Positions 34,511 to 43,407 are shown, numbered from the stretch's first letter. The stretch is DNA of 64,000 nucleotides from Actinomadura flavalba DSM 45200 (GCF_000374305.1 NZ_KB894099.1:1-64000), one strand, 5' to 3'. Notes: generated by a model from the sequence alone, not told the origin. Program-made: numbers and translations.

Positions 34511-34543
34511 GTGCGGGGACGGCGCCGGGCGCCGTCCCCGCAC
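34511..34543 (-). terminator. strong hairpin between precursor peptide and ycaO
   Basis: A perfect 15-bp stem (34511-34525 with 34529-34543) and 3-nt loop. It starts 7 bp past the peptide stop. In RiPP operons such partial terminators let the precursor be made in excess over the enzymes. Confidence 0.75.
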
Positions 34544-34550
34544 CTGCCGG

Positions 34551-34673
34551 TCAGTTCTCGTCGCGCTCGTCGGCGCTGTCGTCACGCCACTCGAACGGGG
34601 CGTCCACCGCCGGCGTGTGGGACTTGAGCCCCTGCTGCGGCTCTTCGGGTTCGACGAAACCGTGGTGCGCCAT
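34551..34673 (-). CDS. candidate RiPP precursor peptide (40 aa, acidic, Cys-free)
   Basis: Starts at ATG 34673 with a strong GGAGGA seven bases upstream. The peptide begins MAHHGFVEPEEPQQGLKSHT, continues PAVDAPFEWRDD and ends with an acidic SADERDEN. It has no Cys and only two Ser and one Thr, so classical thiazoles are not possible. It is separated from ycaO by a hairpin and shares its strand. Which part is the core is unknown; HHGFVEPEEPQQG is unusual for a leader. It could also be a leader for regulation rather than a substrate. Confidence 0.6.
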   Translation of the reverse strand: MAHHGFVEPEEPQQGLKSHTPAVDAPFEWRDDSADERDEN

Positions 34674-34744
34674 ACGCGTCCTCCTTCGGTCCGCACGGAC
34701 CCGCGTCGCCGCGAGGTCCATGCATTTGCGAACACTTCGCGAGA

Positions 34745-34774
34745 AGCCTAGGCATGCCCGGCGCGAAAGGTCAA
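34745..34774 (-). promoter_or_regulatory. candidate promoter of the peptide/ycaO operon
   Basis: TTGACC (34774-34769), an 18-bp spacer and TAGGCT (34750-34745). It overlaps the 3' end of the FhuF-like gene and would give a 5' leader of about 65 nt before the peptide start. Confidence 0.5.
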
Positions 34775-35484
34775 CGCCTTCGTTCGGCGCCCTTTTTCAG
34801 GAGCGAACAGTCTTCGCATTTCACCCCGTCCGGAACCCGGTAATACAGGCAGCAACTCGTACTGCGCAGGAATCCCAGTTCCGGTCCGGTGATGGCGCCG
34901 GTTCCCGCCAGCCGTCCCGTCTCCAGCAGTTCCCCGGTGAGCGGGACGAGCCGGTCCCGCGTTTCCGGACGGGCCGCCAGCAGCGCCCGCGCCGCCTCCA
35001 CCAGAGCGGACGCGGCGTTGCCCGGCGGCAGGCGCGGCGCGACCTTGACCCGCAGTCCCGCCACGAGCGGTTCCAGATGTTCGACCACCACGACCCGGTA
35101 CAGCACGTCCGCGACCTGCGTGTTCTCGTCCACGAAATGACCCGCCGCGACGGGCAGCCGCAGGGTTCCGTTCGCGTCCGAGCGCTGGAGGGCCGTCAGG
35201 TCGGGCACGACGCCGTGCAGGAGCGCGGCGGCCAGAACCGGCGACCACAGCCGCGCGGCGTGGCCGAGATGCACCATCGAGGCACCGATCCGCAGTTCCT
35301 CCGTGCCGTACCGCCGCGCGGTCGCGGTGACCAGGTCGTGCATTCCACCGGCATAGGAATCGTGGACGGGATGCCATCCCGCGTCCGGTCCGCCGACGGT
35401 CACGGCGAAGAAGGCGCCGAGGCTCGCGACATCTTCGAGAGCCGCGGCGACGGACGCGCCGGAAGCCTGCCGTAGCGAAGTCAC
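34771..35484 (-). CDS. FhuF-like (2Fe-2S) ferric/cobalt reductase
   Basis: A 237-aa protein starting at GTG 35484. The C-terminus has the FhuF iron-sulfur motif CC-x10-C-x2-C (C211, C212, C223, C226 in CCLYYRVPDGVKCEDC). The rest is helical, with VAAGHFVDENTQVAD resembling FhuF iron reductases that release iron from siderophores. It follows btuD by 110 bp in the same direction, so it may ride on the cobalamin-controlled transcript and reduce cobalt in imported corrinoids; that is inference. Confidence 0.8.
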   Translation of the reverse strand: MTSLRQASGASVAAALEDVASLGAFFAVTVGGPDAGWHPVHDSYAGGMHDLVTATARRYGTEELRIGASMVHLGHAARLWSPVLAAALLHGVVPDLTALQRSDANGTLRLPVAAGHFVDENTQVADVLYRVVVVEHLEPLVAGLRVKVAPRLPPGNAASALVEAARALLAARPETRDRLVPLTGELLETGRLAGTGAITGPELGFLRSTSCCLYYRVPDGVKCEDCSLLKKGAERRR

Positions 35485-35594
35485 GTTATTCTCATTCTCC
35501 CGTTCTGGCGACGGACGCCGTTTGGCAGCGGTGAATTCTCCCGTCCGCTTCCGGAAGGGATATCGGCCGCTGTTTCGGGCGGAATACCGGTGTC

Positions 35595-36407
35595 TCATCC
35601 CTCCTTGCGCAGGAAACCGGGCGGTGGCAGCAGGACCACCTGTGGCCTGCCGGTGCGGGGGTGTTCGGTCACCTCGGCGGTGACGCGGTAGACGTCCGCG
35701 AGCAGGCCGGGGGTCAGGACCTCGCCGGGCGGCCCGGCGGCGACCAGGCGACCGGCGGACAGGACGCAGATCCGGTCGCAGAAGGCCGCGGCGAGGTTGA
35801 GGTCGTGCAGCGCGACGACGGCGGTGACGCCCAGCTCGCGGACGAGCCGCAGCGCGTCGAACTGGTGGCGCAGGTCGAGGTGGTTGGTGGGTTCGTCCAG
35901 CACCATCGTGCCGGTGCGCTGCGCGAGCGCGCGGGCGATGAGCACGCGTTGCTTCTCGCCGCCCGACAGCCGGTCGAACGGGGCGTGGGCCAGGTCCGCG
36001 ACGTCCAGGGACGTCAGCGCGGCGTGGATGACGGCGCGGTCGTCGGCGTCGTCCCCGGCGAAGGCGCGCTTGTGCGGGGTGCGGCCCATCGCGACGACCT
36101 CGTGGACGGTCAGCTCGAAGTCGCCGCCGGTCTCCTGGAGCACGGCGGCGAGCCGGCGGGCCAGCCGCTTGCCGGGCATCCGCCACACGTCCTCGCCGTC
36201 GAGCAGCACGCGGCCCGACGTCGGCCGCAGCGCCCGGTAGAAGGTGCGCAGCAGCGTCGATTTCCCCGCGCCGTTCGGGCCCGCCAGCCCGACGACCTCG
36301 CCCGGACGGACGTCCAGGGACACCCGGTGCACCAGGGCGCGTTTCCCCACGACCACCGACACCTCTTCGGCGCGCAGGGCGGCGGGCGCGTCGCGTCCGG
36401 CCGTCAC
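35595..36407 (-). CDS. btuD: ABC transporter ATPase, probable cobalamin import
   Basis: A 270-aa ATPase of the FecE/BtuD type starting at GTG 36407. Walker A GPNGAGKST, signature LSGGEKQRV, Walker B MVLDEPTNHLD and the switch His in VALHDLNLAAAF are all intact. Its start overlaps the permease stop as GTGA, so it is translationally coupled. The cobalamin riboswitch before btuF sets the predicted substrate as a corrinoid, rather than a ferric siderophore. Confidence 0.88.
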   Translation of the reverse strand: MTAGRDAPAALRAEEVSVVVGKRALVHRVSLDVRPGEVVGLAGPNGAGKSTLLRTFYRALRPTSGRVLLDGEDVWRMPGKRLARRLAAVLQETGGDFELTVHEVVAMGRTPHKRAFAGDDADDRAVIHAALTSLDVADLAHAPFDRLSGGEKQRVLIARALAQRTGTMVLDEPTNHLDLRHQFDALRLVRELGVTAVVALHDLNLAAAFCDRICVLSAGRLVAAGPPGEVLTPGLLADVYRVTAEVTEHPRTGRPQVVLLPPPGFLRKEG

Positions 36408-37477
36408 CGGGCCGCCCTCCGGCGCATCAGCCAGAGGAAGAACGGGCCGCCGACCAGCGCGGTCAGGATGCCGACGGGGATCTCCTCGGGCGCGATCAGG
36501 GTGCGGGCGGCCAGGTCGGCGGCGATGAGGAACGACGCGCCCAGCAGCGCGGCGGCGGGCAGCGCGCGGCGGTGGTCGGCGCCGACCAGCAGCCGCACGA
36601 CGTGCGGCATGATCAGGCCGACGAAGCCGATCGAGCCGCTCACCGCGACCATCGTCCCGACCATCATCGCGACGAGCGCGAACATCCCGGCCCGGAACCG
36701 GTGGACGTCCAGGCCGAGCGCGGCGGCGGCCTCCTCCCCCGCCAGCAGCAGGTTCAGCGGGCGCGTCAGCCCGAGCAGTACGGCGAGGCCCAGCAGTACC
36801 GCCGTGGCGGGAATCCACAGCGTCGTCCACGAGGTCCCGGCCAGGCCGCCGAGCATCCAGCGCAGCGCCGACTGCGTCTTGTGCGGGTCGCCGGAGGTGA
36901 CGACGAGGAAGCTCGCCAGCGCCGACAGCACCTCGGCCATCGCGACCCCCGCGAGGACCAGCCGCACCGTCGTCATCCGGCCGCCGGACCGCGCCAGGAG
37001 GTACACCGCGACCAGGGCGGCCAGAGCGCCGAGGAACGCCGCGCCCGGCAGCGTGAACGCGCCGAACACCGACACGCCCAGCACCAGGACCAGGACGGCG
37101 CCGACCGTCGCGCCCGACGAGACGCCGAGCAGCATCGGATCGGCCAGCGGGTTGCGGACCAGCGCCTGCAACGCCATCCCGCAGACCGAGAGCCCGGCGC
37201 CCACCACGGCGGCCAGCAGCACGCGCGGCAGCCGGACGTCCCACACGATCGTCTCGCGCACCGGCGACCACGTCGGATCGGCCAGCGCGGGATGCAGCCG
37301 GTACGCCAGGATGCCCCAGACCTCACCCGCCGGAACCCGGACCGACCCGGCCGCGACCGCGGCGGTCACGGCGACGAGCAGCAGCGCCGCGAGCGCGACG
37401 AGCACGAGCGCGTAGGACGTCCGCCGGTGCCGGACGGGCGCCGCCCGCGCGTCCTCGGCCTGGACCGGGACGGTCAC
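36404..37477 (-). CDS. btuC: FecCD/BtuC-family permease, probable cobalamin import
   Basis: A 357-aa permease with about ten TM helices. RLPRVLLAAVVGAGLSVCGMALQALVRNPLADPMLLGVSSGA is the classical BtuC/FecCD region, and GSIGFVGLIMPHVVRLLVG the ATPase-coupling loop. Start at GTG 37477 overlaps the btuF stop by 4 bp. As in BtuC, a homodimer would form the channel in the membrane. Confidence 0.9.
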   Translation of the reverse strand: MTVPVQAEDARAAPVRHRRTSYALVLVALAALLLVAVTAAVAAGSVRVPAGEVWGILAYRLHPALADPTWSPVRETIVWDVRLPRVLLAAVVGAGLSVCGMALQALVRNPLADPMLLGVSSGATVGAVLVLVLGVSVFGAFTLPGAAFLGALAALVAVYLLARSGGRMTTVRLVLAGVAMAEVLSALASFLVVTSGDPHKTQSALRWMLGGLAGTSWTTLWIPATAVLLGLAVLLGLTRPLNLLLAGEEAAAALGLDVHRFRAGMFALVAMMVGTMVAVSGSIGFVGLIMPHVVRLLVGADHRRALPAAALLGASFLIAADLAARTLIAPEEIPVGILTALVGGPFFLWLMRRRAAR

Positions 37478-38460
37478 CGGAAGCGGTCGGGGTGAAGCTG
37501 CCGCGCGAGGGACTCCACGCCCGCCGGGACGCGCACGCCGAGCACGGTGGACGACAGCGGCAGCACCGCGAACCGCCGGTTCTTGATCGCCGGGACGTCC
37601 TTGAGCGCCGGGTTCGCCAGCAGGAACTTCTTCTTGTCCGCGACGGGCTGGTCGCCGTAGTCATAGATGACGATGACCTCGGGCGCCCGGTCCGCGACCT
37701 GCTCGAACGACACGTCACCGAACGGCTTGCGCACGTCTGCGAACAGGTTCGTCCCGCCCGCCAGCTTGATCATCTCGTTGCCGATGCCCGTGCCGCCCGC
37801 GGTGAAGGCCGTCTTGTCGCCGCTGTCGTAGACGAAGACCTTGAGCGGCGTGACGCCCTGAACCTTCGCTCGCGCCGCGTCCAGCACGCCGTGCAGCTTC
37901 TTGATCTGCTCCTCGCCCCGGCTCGCGACGCCGAAGATCTTCGCGACGTTGCGGATCTCCTGGTCCATGTCGGGGATCGCGACCGGGGCGGACGCGCACT
38001 CCTCGATGTTGAGGTAGGACTCGATGCCCGCTTTCTTCAGCGCCGCGCGGCCGCGCCCCTCCTTCTCCTCGAAGGTGCTGGCGAAGCCGCCGTAGGCGAA
38101 GTCGGGCTCGGCCGACAGCAGCGTCTCGAAGGAGGGGTACTCCTTGGCCAGCACCTTGATGCGGTCGTAGGCGGCGCGGTACTCGGGCAGGATCCGGTCG
38201 TCGAGGTAGGCGGTGGCCACCAGGGACTTCTCCAGGCCGAGCGCCAGCATGACCTCGGTGGCGTGCTGGTTCAGCGCGACCGCGCGGCTCGGCGGGCGCT
38301 GGTAGGTGGTGGTGACGCCGCAGTTGGCCAGCGTGACGGGATAGCCCTGCGCCGCCGGTGCCCCGGCACCGGACGTGCGTCCGTCACCGCCTCCGCATCC
38401 CGCGACCAGCAGGATCGCGGTGAGGGCCGCCGCAAGCGGCCGCCTGGATACTCTCGCCAT
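37474..38460 (-). CDS. btuF: ABC substrate-binding lipoprotein, probable cobalamin import
   Basis: A 328-aa lipoprotein starting at ATG 38460. The signal ends in the lipobox LLVAGC, so it is anchored to the outer face of the membrane. The TroA/BtuF fold has NQHATEVMLALGLEKSLVATAYLDD in lobe 1 and the long inter-lobe helix (EEQIKKLHGVLDAARAKVQ). The ligand is not readable from residues. The adenosylcobalamin riboswitch in the 5' leader supports corrinoid. Confidence 0.88.
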   Translation of the reverse strand: MARVSRRPLAAALTAILLVAGCGGGDGRTSGAGAPAAQGYPVTLANCGVTTTYQRPPSRAVALNQHATEVMLALGLEKSLVATAYLDDRILPEYRAAYDRIKVLAKEYPSFETLLSAEPDFAYGGFASTFEEKEGRGRAALKKAGIESYLNIEECASAPVAIPDMDQEIRNVAKIFGVASRGEEQIKKLHGVLDAARAKVQGVTPLKVFVYDSGDKTAFTAGGTGIGNEMIKLAGGTNLFADVRKPFGDVSFEQVADRAPEVIVIYDYGDQPVADKKKFLLANPALKDVPAIKNRRFAVLPLSSTVLGVRVPAGVESLARQLHPDRFR

Positions 38461-38599
38461 GGAACGGGGGTCCTCTCGCCGGTCTCCGCGGGGTGGGGCG
38501 GCGTGAGGGGACGAGAGGCGCCGGGCGACGGGGCCGGGCGCACATGGCGGCATGCCAAGGCACTCTCCTCTCTGGGGAGATCCGCCCCAGTTTCATCGA

Positions 38600-38757
38600 G
38601 GAGGCGACCGCGTGAGTCTCCTGGCTCTCGGGTCGACGCTTCCCCCGGCCTTCCCGCCCGTCACCGGGCCGTGGCCGCGTCGGGAGTCGCTCACCGATCA
38701 CAGTGGCGGGACCGCACCGGATTTCCACCGGTTTCCTCGTTCCGCCGTCGCCTACGG
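38600..38757 (-). ncRNA. adenosylcobalamin riboswitch upstream of btuFCD
   Basis: On the minus strand the blocks GAAACCGGUGGAAAUCCGGU, GCGGUCCCGCCACUGUGA, GUGACGGGCGGGAAGGCCGG and the B12 box AGCCAGGAGAC (38626-38616) appear in the standard order. A hairpin (CTGGGG-N7-CCCCAG) about 30 nt after the B12 box may be the expression platform. Start codon of btuF is about 155 nt further on. Confidence 0.95.
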
Positions 38758-38795
38758 CAGCCATCATGACATAACGACCAAAGCGCGACCATCGG

Positions 38796-40103
38796 TCAGG
38801 TGGCCTTACCTCGGGCGATGTGGAGCCGCATGGTCGTGAAGTCGAGGGTGATGTTGTACGGCTTCCAGAAGGCGTGGGCGAAGTGGCCGATGGCGTCGAA
38901 GCCCGGACCGTAGGGCCAGGGGACGTTGACGGGCATGGTCGGGTCGGTCTCGCAGTAGACGGAGCGGGCGACGGCGTCGCCCAGGCGGATCTCGCCCGGG
39001 TAGCAGGGGTAGGTCGTCGTCGGGTGGCTGTGCGCGAACGTCTCGATCGGGCGGTCGCGGTCGGTGCGGACGCGCAGGCGTTCGGCCACCTCGCCGGGCA
39101 TGCCCGCCGCGATCTCACCGACGCCGCCGAAGTTCACGCCCATCACGCGGGGGCCGGACCCGGCGATGGAGCCCACGCTGGTGACGTCGTGGTCGCGCGA
39201 CAGCCAGATCGGCAGCGGCCGCCCGCCCGTCCGTGCCGCGTCGGCGCGCGCCCTGCGGGCGGCCTCCGACGCCGGACGGCGCAGGATCAGCGACCGGCCC
39301 GCGTAGTCGAACGTGGTCAGCAGGTGGTAGAAGACCCACGTGCCGATCATGCCGTCGCTGTCCGTGCCGACGTCGGCGCCCGACTCCGTCGCGGACCAGC
39401 CCACCGGGACGTTCCGCAGCTCGATGCCGCCGAGCGTGAACGAGTCCAGCACCCCGTAGTAGGCCCAGATGACGGTGCCCTCGAACTCCGTCTTCTCCTG
39501 GTACACGGGACGCAGCCCGGCCTCCCGGGCCAGGGAGGCCGACACGCCGAGGTTCGGGGCGCCGGTGTAGAAGGTGAAGCGCTTCGGCGGCCCGCCGTTG
39601 ACCGACGCCATGACCAGCGGGAACGGGTCGAGCTGCGTGAACGGCACCCGGCCGACGTCGCCGTGGACGCGGTACGGGGCGCCGCGCACCGCCCCGAACC
39701 ACGCGGCGTAGGACGCCTCTCCGGCCGCCCGCCAGCGCGGCACGGAGAGGGCGAGCTTGTCCTGCCGGAGGTAGCAGTCGGCCAGCAGCGCGTTGGTCTC
39801 CTTGTCGTCGGGCGCCAGTCCGAGGGCCGTCGTCAGGTACTTCTCGGCCTCGGGGAACCGGTTGCCCAGCAGCCCGATGTAGCCGCGCTGGCGGGCCGCG
39901 CGCAGATCGGCGGGGTCCTTGCGCAGGATCGCCTCGTACGCGCGGGCCGCCCGTCCGAACTTCCCGGCTTTGAACAGGGCGTCCGCGTCACGGGTGTCGG
40001 CGTGCGCCGCCCTGCCCAGCAGCGGGGCGGTCGCGGCGGCTCCGGCCGCCACGGCCGCGCCCCGCAGCAGGGAACGCCGACCCCATCCTCCGTCTTCGGC
40101 CAC
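38796..40103 (-). CDS. secreted (Tat) TPR and aspartic-protease-like protein
   Basis: A 435-aa protein starting at GTG 40103 with GGAG six bases before it. The twin-arginine signal is GRRSLLRGAAVAAGAAA. Two to three TPR units follow (about 35-125, ADALFKAGKFGRAARAYEAILRKDP). The rest resembles retropepsin-like aspartyl protease domains (VIWAYYGVLDSFTLGG ... GMIGTWVFYHLLTTFDYAGRSLIL). A clear DTG is not obvious in the first half, so activity is doubtful. A leftward monocistronic gene upstream of the B12 riboswitch. Confidence 0.68.
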   Translation of the reverse strand: MAEDGGWGRRSLLRGAAVAAGAAATAPLLGRAAHADTRDADALFKAGKFGRAARAYEAILRKDPADLRAARQRGYIGLLGNRFPEAEKYLTTALGLAPDDKETNALLADCYLRQDKLALSVPRWRAAGEASYAAWFGAVRGAPYRVHGDVGRVPFTQLDPFPLVMASVNGGPPKRFTFYTGAPNLGVSASLAREAGLRPVYQEKTEFEGTVIWAYYGVLDSFTLGGIELRNVPVGWSATESGADVGTDSDGMIGTWVFYHLLTTFDYAGRSLILRRPASEAARRARADAARTGGRPLPIWLSRDHDVTSVGSIAGSGPRVMGVNFGGVGEIAAGMPGEVAERLRVRTDRDRPIETFAHSHPTTTYPCYPGEIRLGDAVARSVYCETDPTMPVNVPWPYGPGFDAIGHFAHAFWKPYNITLDFTTMRLHIARGKAT

Positions 40104-40221
40104 GGCCGTCTCCTTCGTGCGCTCCGGGCGCCGGGCACCGAGTCCCGGCGTGGTGCGCACCACTGAAGACGGGAGGACGTCTCGTCGGCGTATGCGGTTT
40201 CCGATACGCCCGCGATACGTC

Positions 40222-41520
40222 CTACGCGGTGGGGTTGAGGAGGCCGTTCAGCCACTTCCAGAACTGGTCCCACCAGTTGCCGCCCGGCTGGGACGGCGAC
40301 GGCGACGGGGTCGGCGTCGGGTCCGGGCCGGGGGTGCCGGTGTCGGCGGAGCCGGTGAACAGCAGGCGGTTGGCCGAGCCGTTGCCGGGGTTGCCGACGG
40401 CGCCGGTGGTCGCGGCGGACGTCAGCGCGGACGCGACCTGGGCGGGGCTGTGGCCGGGGTGGTCGGCCAGGACGAGCGCCGCGGCGCCCGCCACGTGCGG
40501 GGCGGCCATCGACGTGCCGGACATCGTCGCGGTCCCCCCGCCGTTGGACGTCGACACGATCTGCTGCCCGGGGGCGAACAGGTCGAGGCAGGAGCCGTAG
40601 TTGGAGAACGACGCGCGTGCGTCGGTCGCGGTGGTCGCGCCGACGGTGAGCGCGGCCGGGGTACGGGCCGGGGAGGTGTTACAGGCGTTGGTGTTCGAGT
40701 TGCCCGCGGCGAGCGAGAAGGTGACGCCGGACGCGATGGCCCGCTTGACGGCGTCGTCGAGCGCGGCGCTGGCCCCGCCGCCCAGGCTCATGTTCGCGAC
40801 GGCGGGCTTGACGGCGTTGGCGGTCACCCAGTCGATGCCCTTGATGATCGCGGAGTTGGCCCCGCGGCCGTTGCAGTCGAGCACGCGGACGCCGACCAGC
40901 TTGGCGCCCTTGGCGATGCCGTAGGACGCGCCGCCGATCGTCCCGGCCACGTGGGTGCCGTGCCCCTGGCAGTCGTTGGCGTCGGTGTCGTTGTCGATGA
41001 AGTCGTATCCGGACCTCGCCCGGCCGCCGAAGTCGGGGTGGGACGTCAGGATTCCGGTGTCCAGGACGTACGCCGTGACGTTGGCGGCCTTGGTGTCGTA
41101 GGAGTAGCTGCGGCTGAGCGGCAGCGCCTTCTGGTCGGCGCGGTCCAGCCCCCACGACGGAGGGTTCTGCTGGACGTCGAACGCCTGGGAGATCGCGTCC
41201 TGCTCGACCGACGCGACGGCGGGGTCGGCGGCCAGCCGCCGCGCCCGGTCCGCGCTGAGCCGGGCCTGGAAGCCCTTGACGACGCTGGTGTAGACGAGCC
41301 CGACGTCGCCGGAGTACTTGCGGGTGAGCTGCTGGGCGCGGGTCCGCACGTCGTCCTGCCTGGGAGCCTGGCCGCTCTTGAGCGTGACGATGTAGCTGCC
41401 TTCGACGGGCTGCGCCGCCCGCGCGTTCAGGATCTCGCCGTCCGCGGCGGCGGGCGTCGCGGCGAGCAGGGGCAGCAGGAACGCGCCGGCCGCGGCGATC
41501 ACGCGTGGTGAGTGGGGCAT
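40222..41520 (-). CDS. secreted subtilisin-family serine protease (S8, thermitase/aqualysin-like)
   Basis: A 432-aa preproprotein starting at ATG 41520. Signal peptide 1-26, I9 propeptide about 35-115 (GSYIVTLKSGQAPRQ ... VASVEQDA), then the S8 domain: Asp in YVLDTGI, His in CQGHGTHVAG, Ser in MSGTSMAAPHV. A Pro/Thr linker (GPDPTPTPSPSPSQPGG) leads to a Trp-rich C-terminal end (NWWDQFWKWLNG), possibly a sorting or cell-wall-binding tail. Extracellular protein degradation. Confidence 0.94.
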   Translation of the reverse strand: MPHSPRVIAAAGAFLLPLLAATPAAADGEILNARAAQPVEGSYIVTLKSGQAPRQDDVRTRAQQLTRKYSGDVGLVYTSVVKGFQARLSADRARRLAADPAVASVEQDAISQAFDVQQNPPSWGLDRADQKALPLSRSYSYDTKAANVTAYVLDTGILTSHPDFGGRARSGYDFIDNDTDANDCQGHGTHVAGTIGGASYGIAKGAKLVGVRVLDCNGRGANSAIIKGIDWVTANAVKPAVANMSLGGGASAALDDAVKRAIASGVTFSLAAGNSNTNACNTSPARTPAALTVGATTATDARASFSNYGSCLDLFAPGQQIVSTSNGGGTATMSGTSMAAPHVAGAAALVLADHPGHSPAQVASALTSAATTGAVGNPGNGSANRLLFTGSADTGTPGPDPTPTPSPSPSQPGGNWWDQFWKWLNGLLNPTA

Positions 41521-41649
41521 GAGGGGGGTTCACCTTTCGTCCTACGAGCTGTGCCGCCACGCGGGGGAACGCGGCCGCACAGGTAGGACGCGGATACGGT
41601 CCGCCGATAACACCCGAAAGAGAAATTCATCCGCCGGTGCGCACGGCGA

Positions 41650-41676
41650 GGCCGGTACCCGTGCCGGGTACCGGCC
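41650..41676 (-). terminator. terminator after the S1 protease gene
   Basis: A perfect 11-bp stem (41650-41660 with 41666-41676) and 5-nt loop, about 20 bp past the stop at 41695. Confidence 0.7.
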
Positions 41677-41694
41677 CCGCCGGGGGGCGGACGG

Positions 41695-43407
41695 TCAGTT
41701 CCAGGGGTTCCAGACCGACCAGGTGAAGGTGACCGAGGCGGTGCGGGACGACCGGTCGGTCACGGTGACGGTGCTGGTGGACAGGCCCCAGCGGGCGGGC
41801 GTTCCGGAGATCACGCCGGTGGCGCGGTCGATGGACAGCCCGGCGGGCAGACCCGACGCCGTCCACGTGTAGGGGGTGGTGCCGCCGGTGGCCGTCATCG
41901 CCAGGCGGTACGGACGGGAGGCATAGGCGGTCTGCGCGCCCGGGTCGGTGACGGCCGGAGGCGTCGTCGCGGTGCCGACGGTGAGGGTGAACGACGCGGT
42001 GGCGGACCGGCTCGCGGCGTCGGTCACGGTCGCCGTGACCCGCGAGGTGCCCGCCGCCGCCGGGGTGCCGGTGATGCTGCCGGTGGCGCGGTCGATGGAC
42101 AGCCCGGCGGGCAGGCCCGACGCGGTCCAGGCGTAGGGCGCGGTGCCGCCGGTCGCGCGGAGGTCCAGCCGGAACGGCGTGCCGGGCCGGGCGGTCTGGT
42201 CGCCGGGCGGGGCGATGCTCGGGGCGCCGGGCGCCGTCGTCCCGGTGTACAGCGACAGGTTCCACTTGGTCAGCGCCTCGTTGACGGGCTGGCCGATGGT
42301 GTTGGGTCCGGACTGGCCGCAGGGGTTGCCGCCGCCGGAGTGCAGCCCGACGGCGGTGGCGCCGGACGCGGGGCCGGTGACGTAGGCGCCGCCGGAGTCG
42401 CCGCCGTTGGAGCAAGCGTTCGTCACGAAGAGGCCCGCGATGACGACGTTGCCGTAGTCGATGGTCTGGTTGATCTGGGTCACGGTGCCGCAGCGCAGGC
42501 CCGTGGTGCCGCCGGACCGGCAGATGGACATGCCCACGGTCGGTTCGGCCGAGCGGGTGACGGTGATGTCGCCCTGCCCGTGCCCGCTGACCTTGGCCGA
42601 CTGCCGCCAGGCGGTCTCGGTGACGGCGACGACGCCGAAGTCGCCCTCGCGGGCGTTGACGCTGCGGTTCCCGCCGACGTTGGAGGTGCCGAGGCGGCTG
42701 CCGTCGTTGCCGTAGGCGGGCTGGTTCGCGTCGTTGGTGCAGTGCCCGGCCGTGAGCATCTGGCGGGAGCCGTCGCCGCCGGTGGCGCTGAACCCGATCG
42801 AGCAGTTGCCCTCCGAGCCCGGCTTCCAGTAGTCGCCGCCGACGACGTCGCCGCCGTGCTGGCGGTACCGGACGGGCACGTCCCGCAGCGCGACGGCGGG
42901 CGACAGCGCCGCGAGCCGCTCGCGGAGCGCCGCGTCCGCGCGCGGCGTCACCCGCACGACGACGCGGTCGGTGACGGGGTCGGTGCCCCAGCTCGCCACG
43001 CCGTCCGCACCGGCGCGGACGAGCGCGGACACGCGGGCCTCGACGCGGGCGAGCGCGGCGGGGCCGTGCCCGACGCGGACCGGGGTGGCGCCGGACGCGC
43101 GCACCAGGCGGGCGTGCGCGTCGTCGGTGACGGGCACGGCGAGCGTGCCGGAGCCCGCGTCGAAGTACAGTCCGGCCGCGCCGACGGCGGGCCGCAGCCG
43201 GTGCGCGGCCTCGCGGGCCTTCTGCTCGGCCGTCCAGCGGGCGCGGGTCTGCGCGGGGGTGAGGCCGAGGTCGCGCTGCATGGCCTTCAGCAGCGGGTCG
43301 GGGGCGGGGTCGGGCGCGGCCGACGCCGGGGCGGCCAGGACCGTCGCGGTCAGGACGAGCGCGGCCAGCGCGGCGAGGGAGCGGCGCGCGGGAGGGAGGG
43401 CGGTCAT
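41695..43407 (-). CDS. secreted trypsin-like protease (streptogrisin/alpha-lytic type) with two Ig-like domains
   Basis: A 570-aa preproprotein starting at ATG 43407. Signal 1-30, a streptogrisin-type propeptide (about 35-190), then the S1 domain: His in TAGHC, Asp in EGDFGVVAV, Ser in CSNGGDSGGAY. Two tandem putative-Ig (He_PIG) domains follow, each containing ATGGTxPYxWTASGLPAGLS and IDRATGxIxGTPA. The last ends in WNPWN. Its propeptide acts as a folding chaperone in this family. Extracellular. Confidence 0.94.
   Translation of the reverse strand: MTALPPARRSLAALAALVLTATVLAAPASAAPDPAPDPLLKAMQRDLGLTPAQTRARWTAEQKAREAAHRLRPAVGAAGLYFDAGSGTLAVPVTDDAHARLVRASGATPVRVGHGPAALARVEARVSALVRAGADGVASWGTDPVTDRVVVRVTPRADAALRERLAALSPAVALRDVPVRYRQHGGDVVGGDYWKPGSEGNCSIGFSATGGDGSRQMLTAGHCTNDANQPAYGNDGSRLGTSNVGGNRSVNAREGDFGVVAVTETAWRQSAKVSGHGQGDITVTRSAEPTVGMSICRSGGTTGLRCGTVTQINQTIDYGNVVIAGLFVTNACSNGGDSGGAYVTGPASGATAVGLHSGGGNPCGQSGPNTIGQPVNEALTKWNLSLYTGTTAPGAPSIAPPGDQTARPGTPFRLDLRATGGTAPYAWTASGLPAGLSIDRATGSITGTPAAAGTSRVTATVTDAASRSATASFTLTVGTATTPPAVTDPGAQTAYASRPYRLAMTATGGTTPYTWTASGLPAGLSIDRATGVISGTPARWGLSTSTVTVTDRSSRTASVTFTWSVWNPWN

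Noticed and set aside
35595..38460. Siderophore (Fhu/Fec) ABC importer
   Set aside because: The protein families are shared, but the leader holds a clear adenosylcobalamin riboswitch, so a corrinoid is the more likely substrate.
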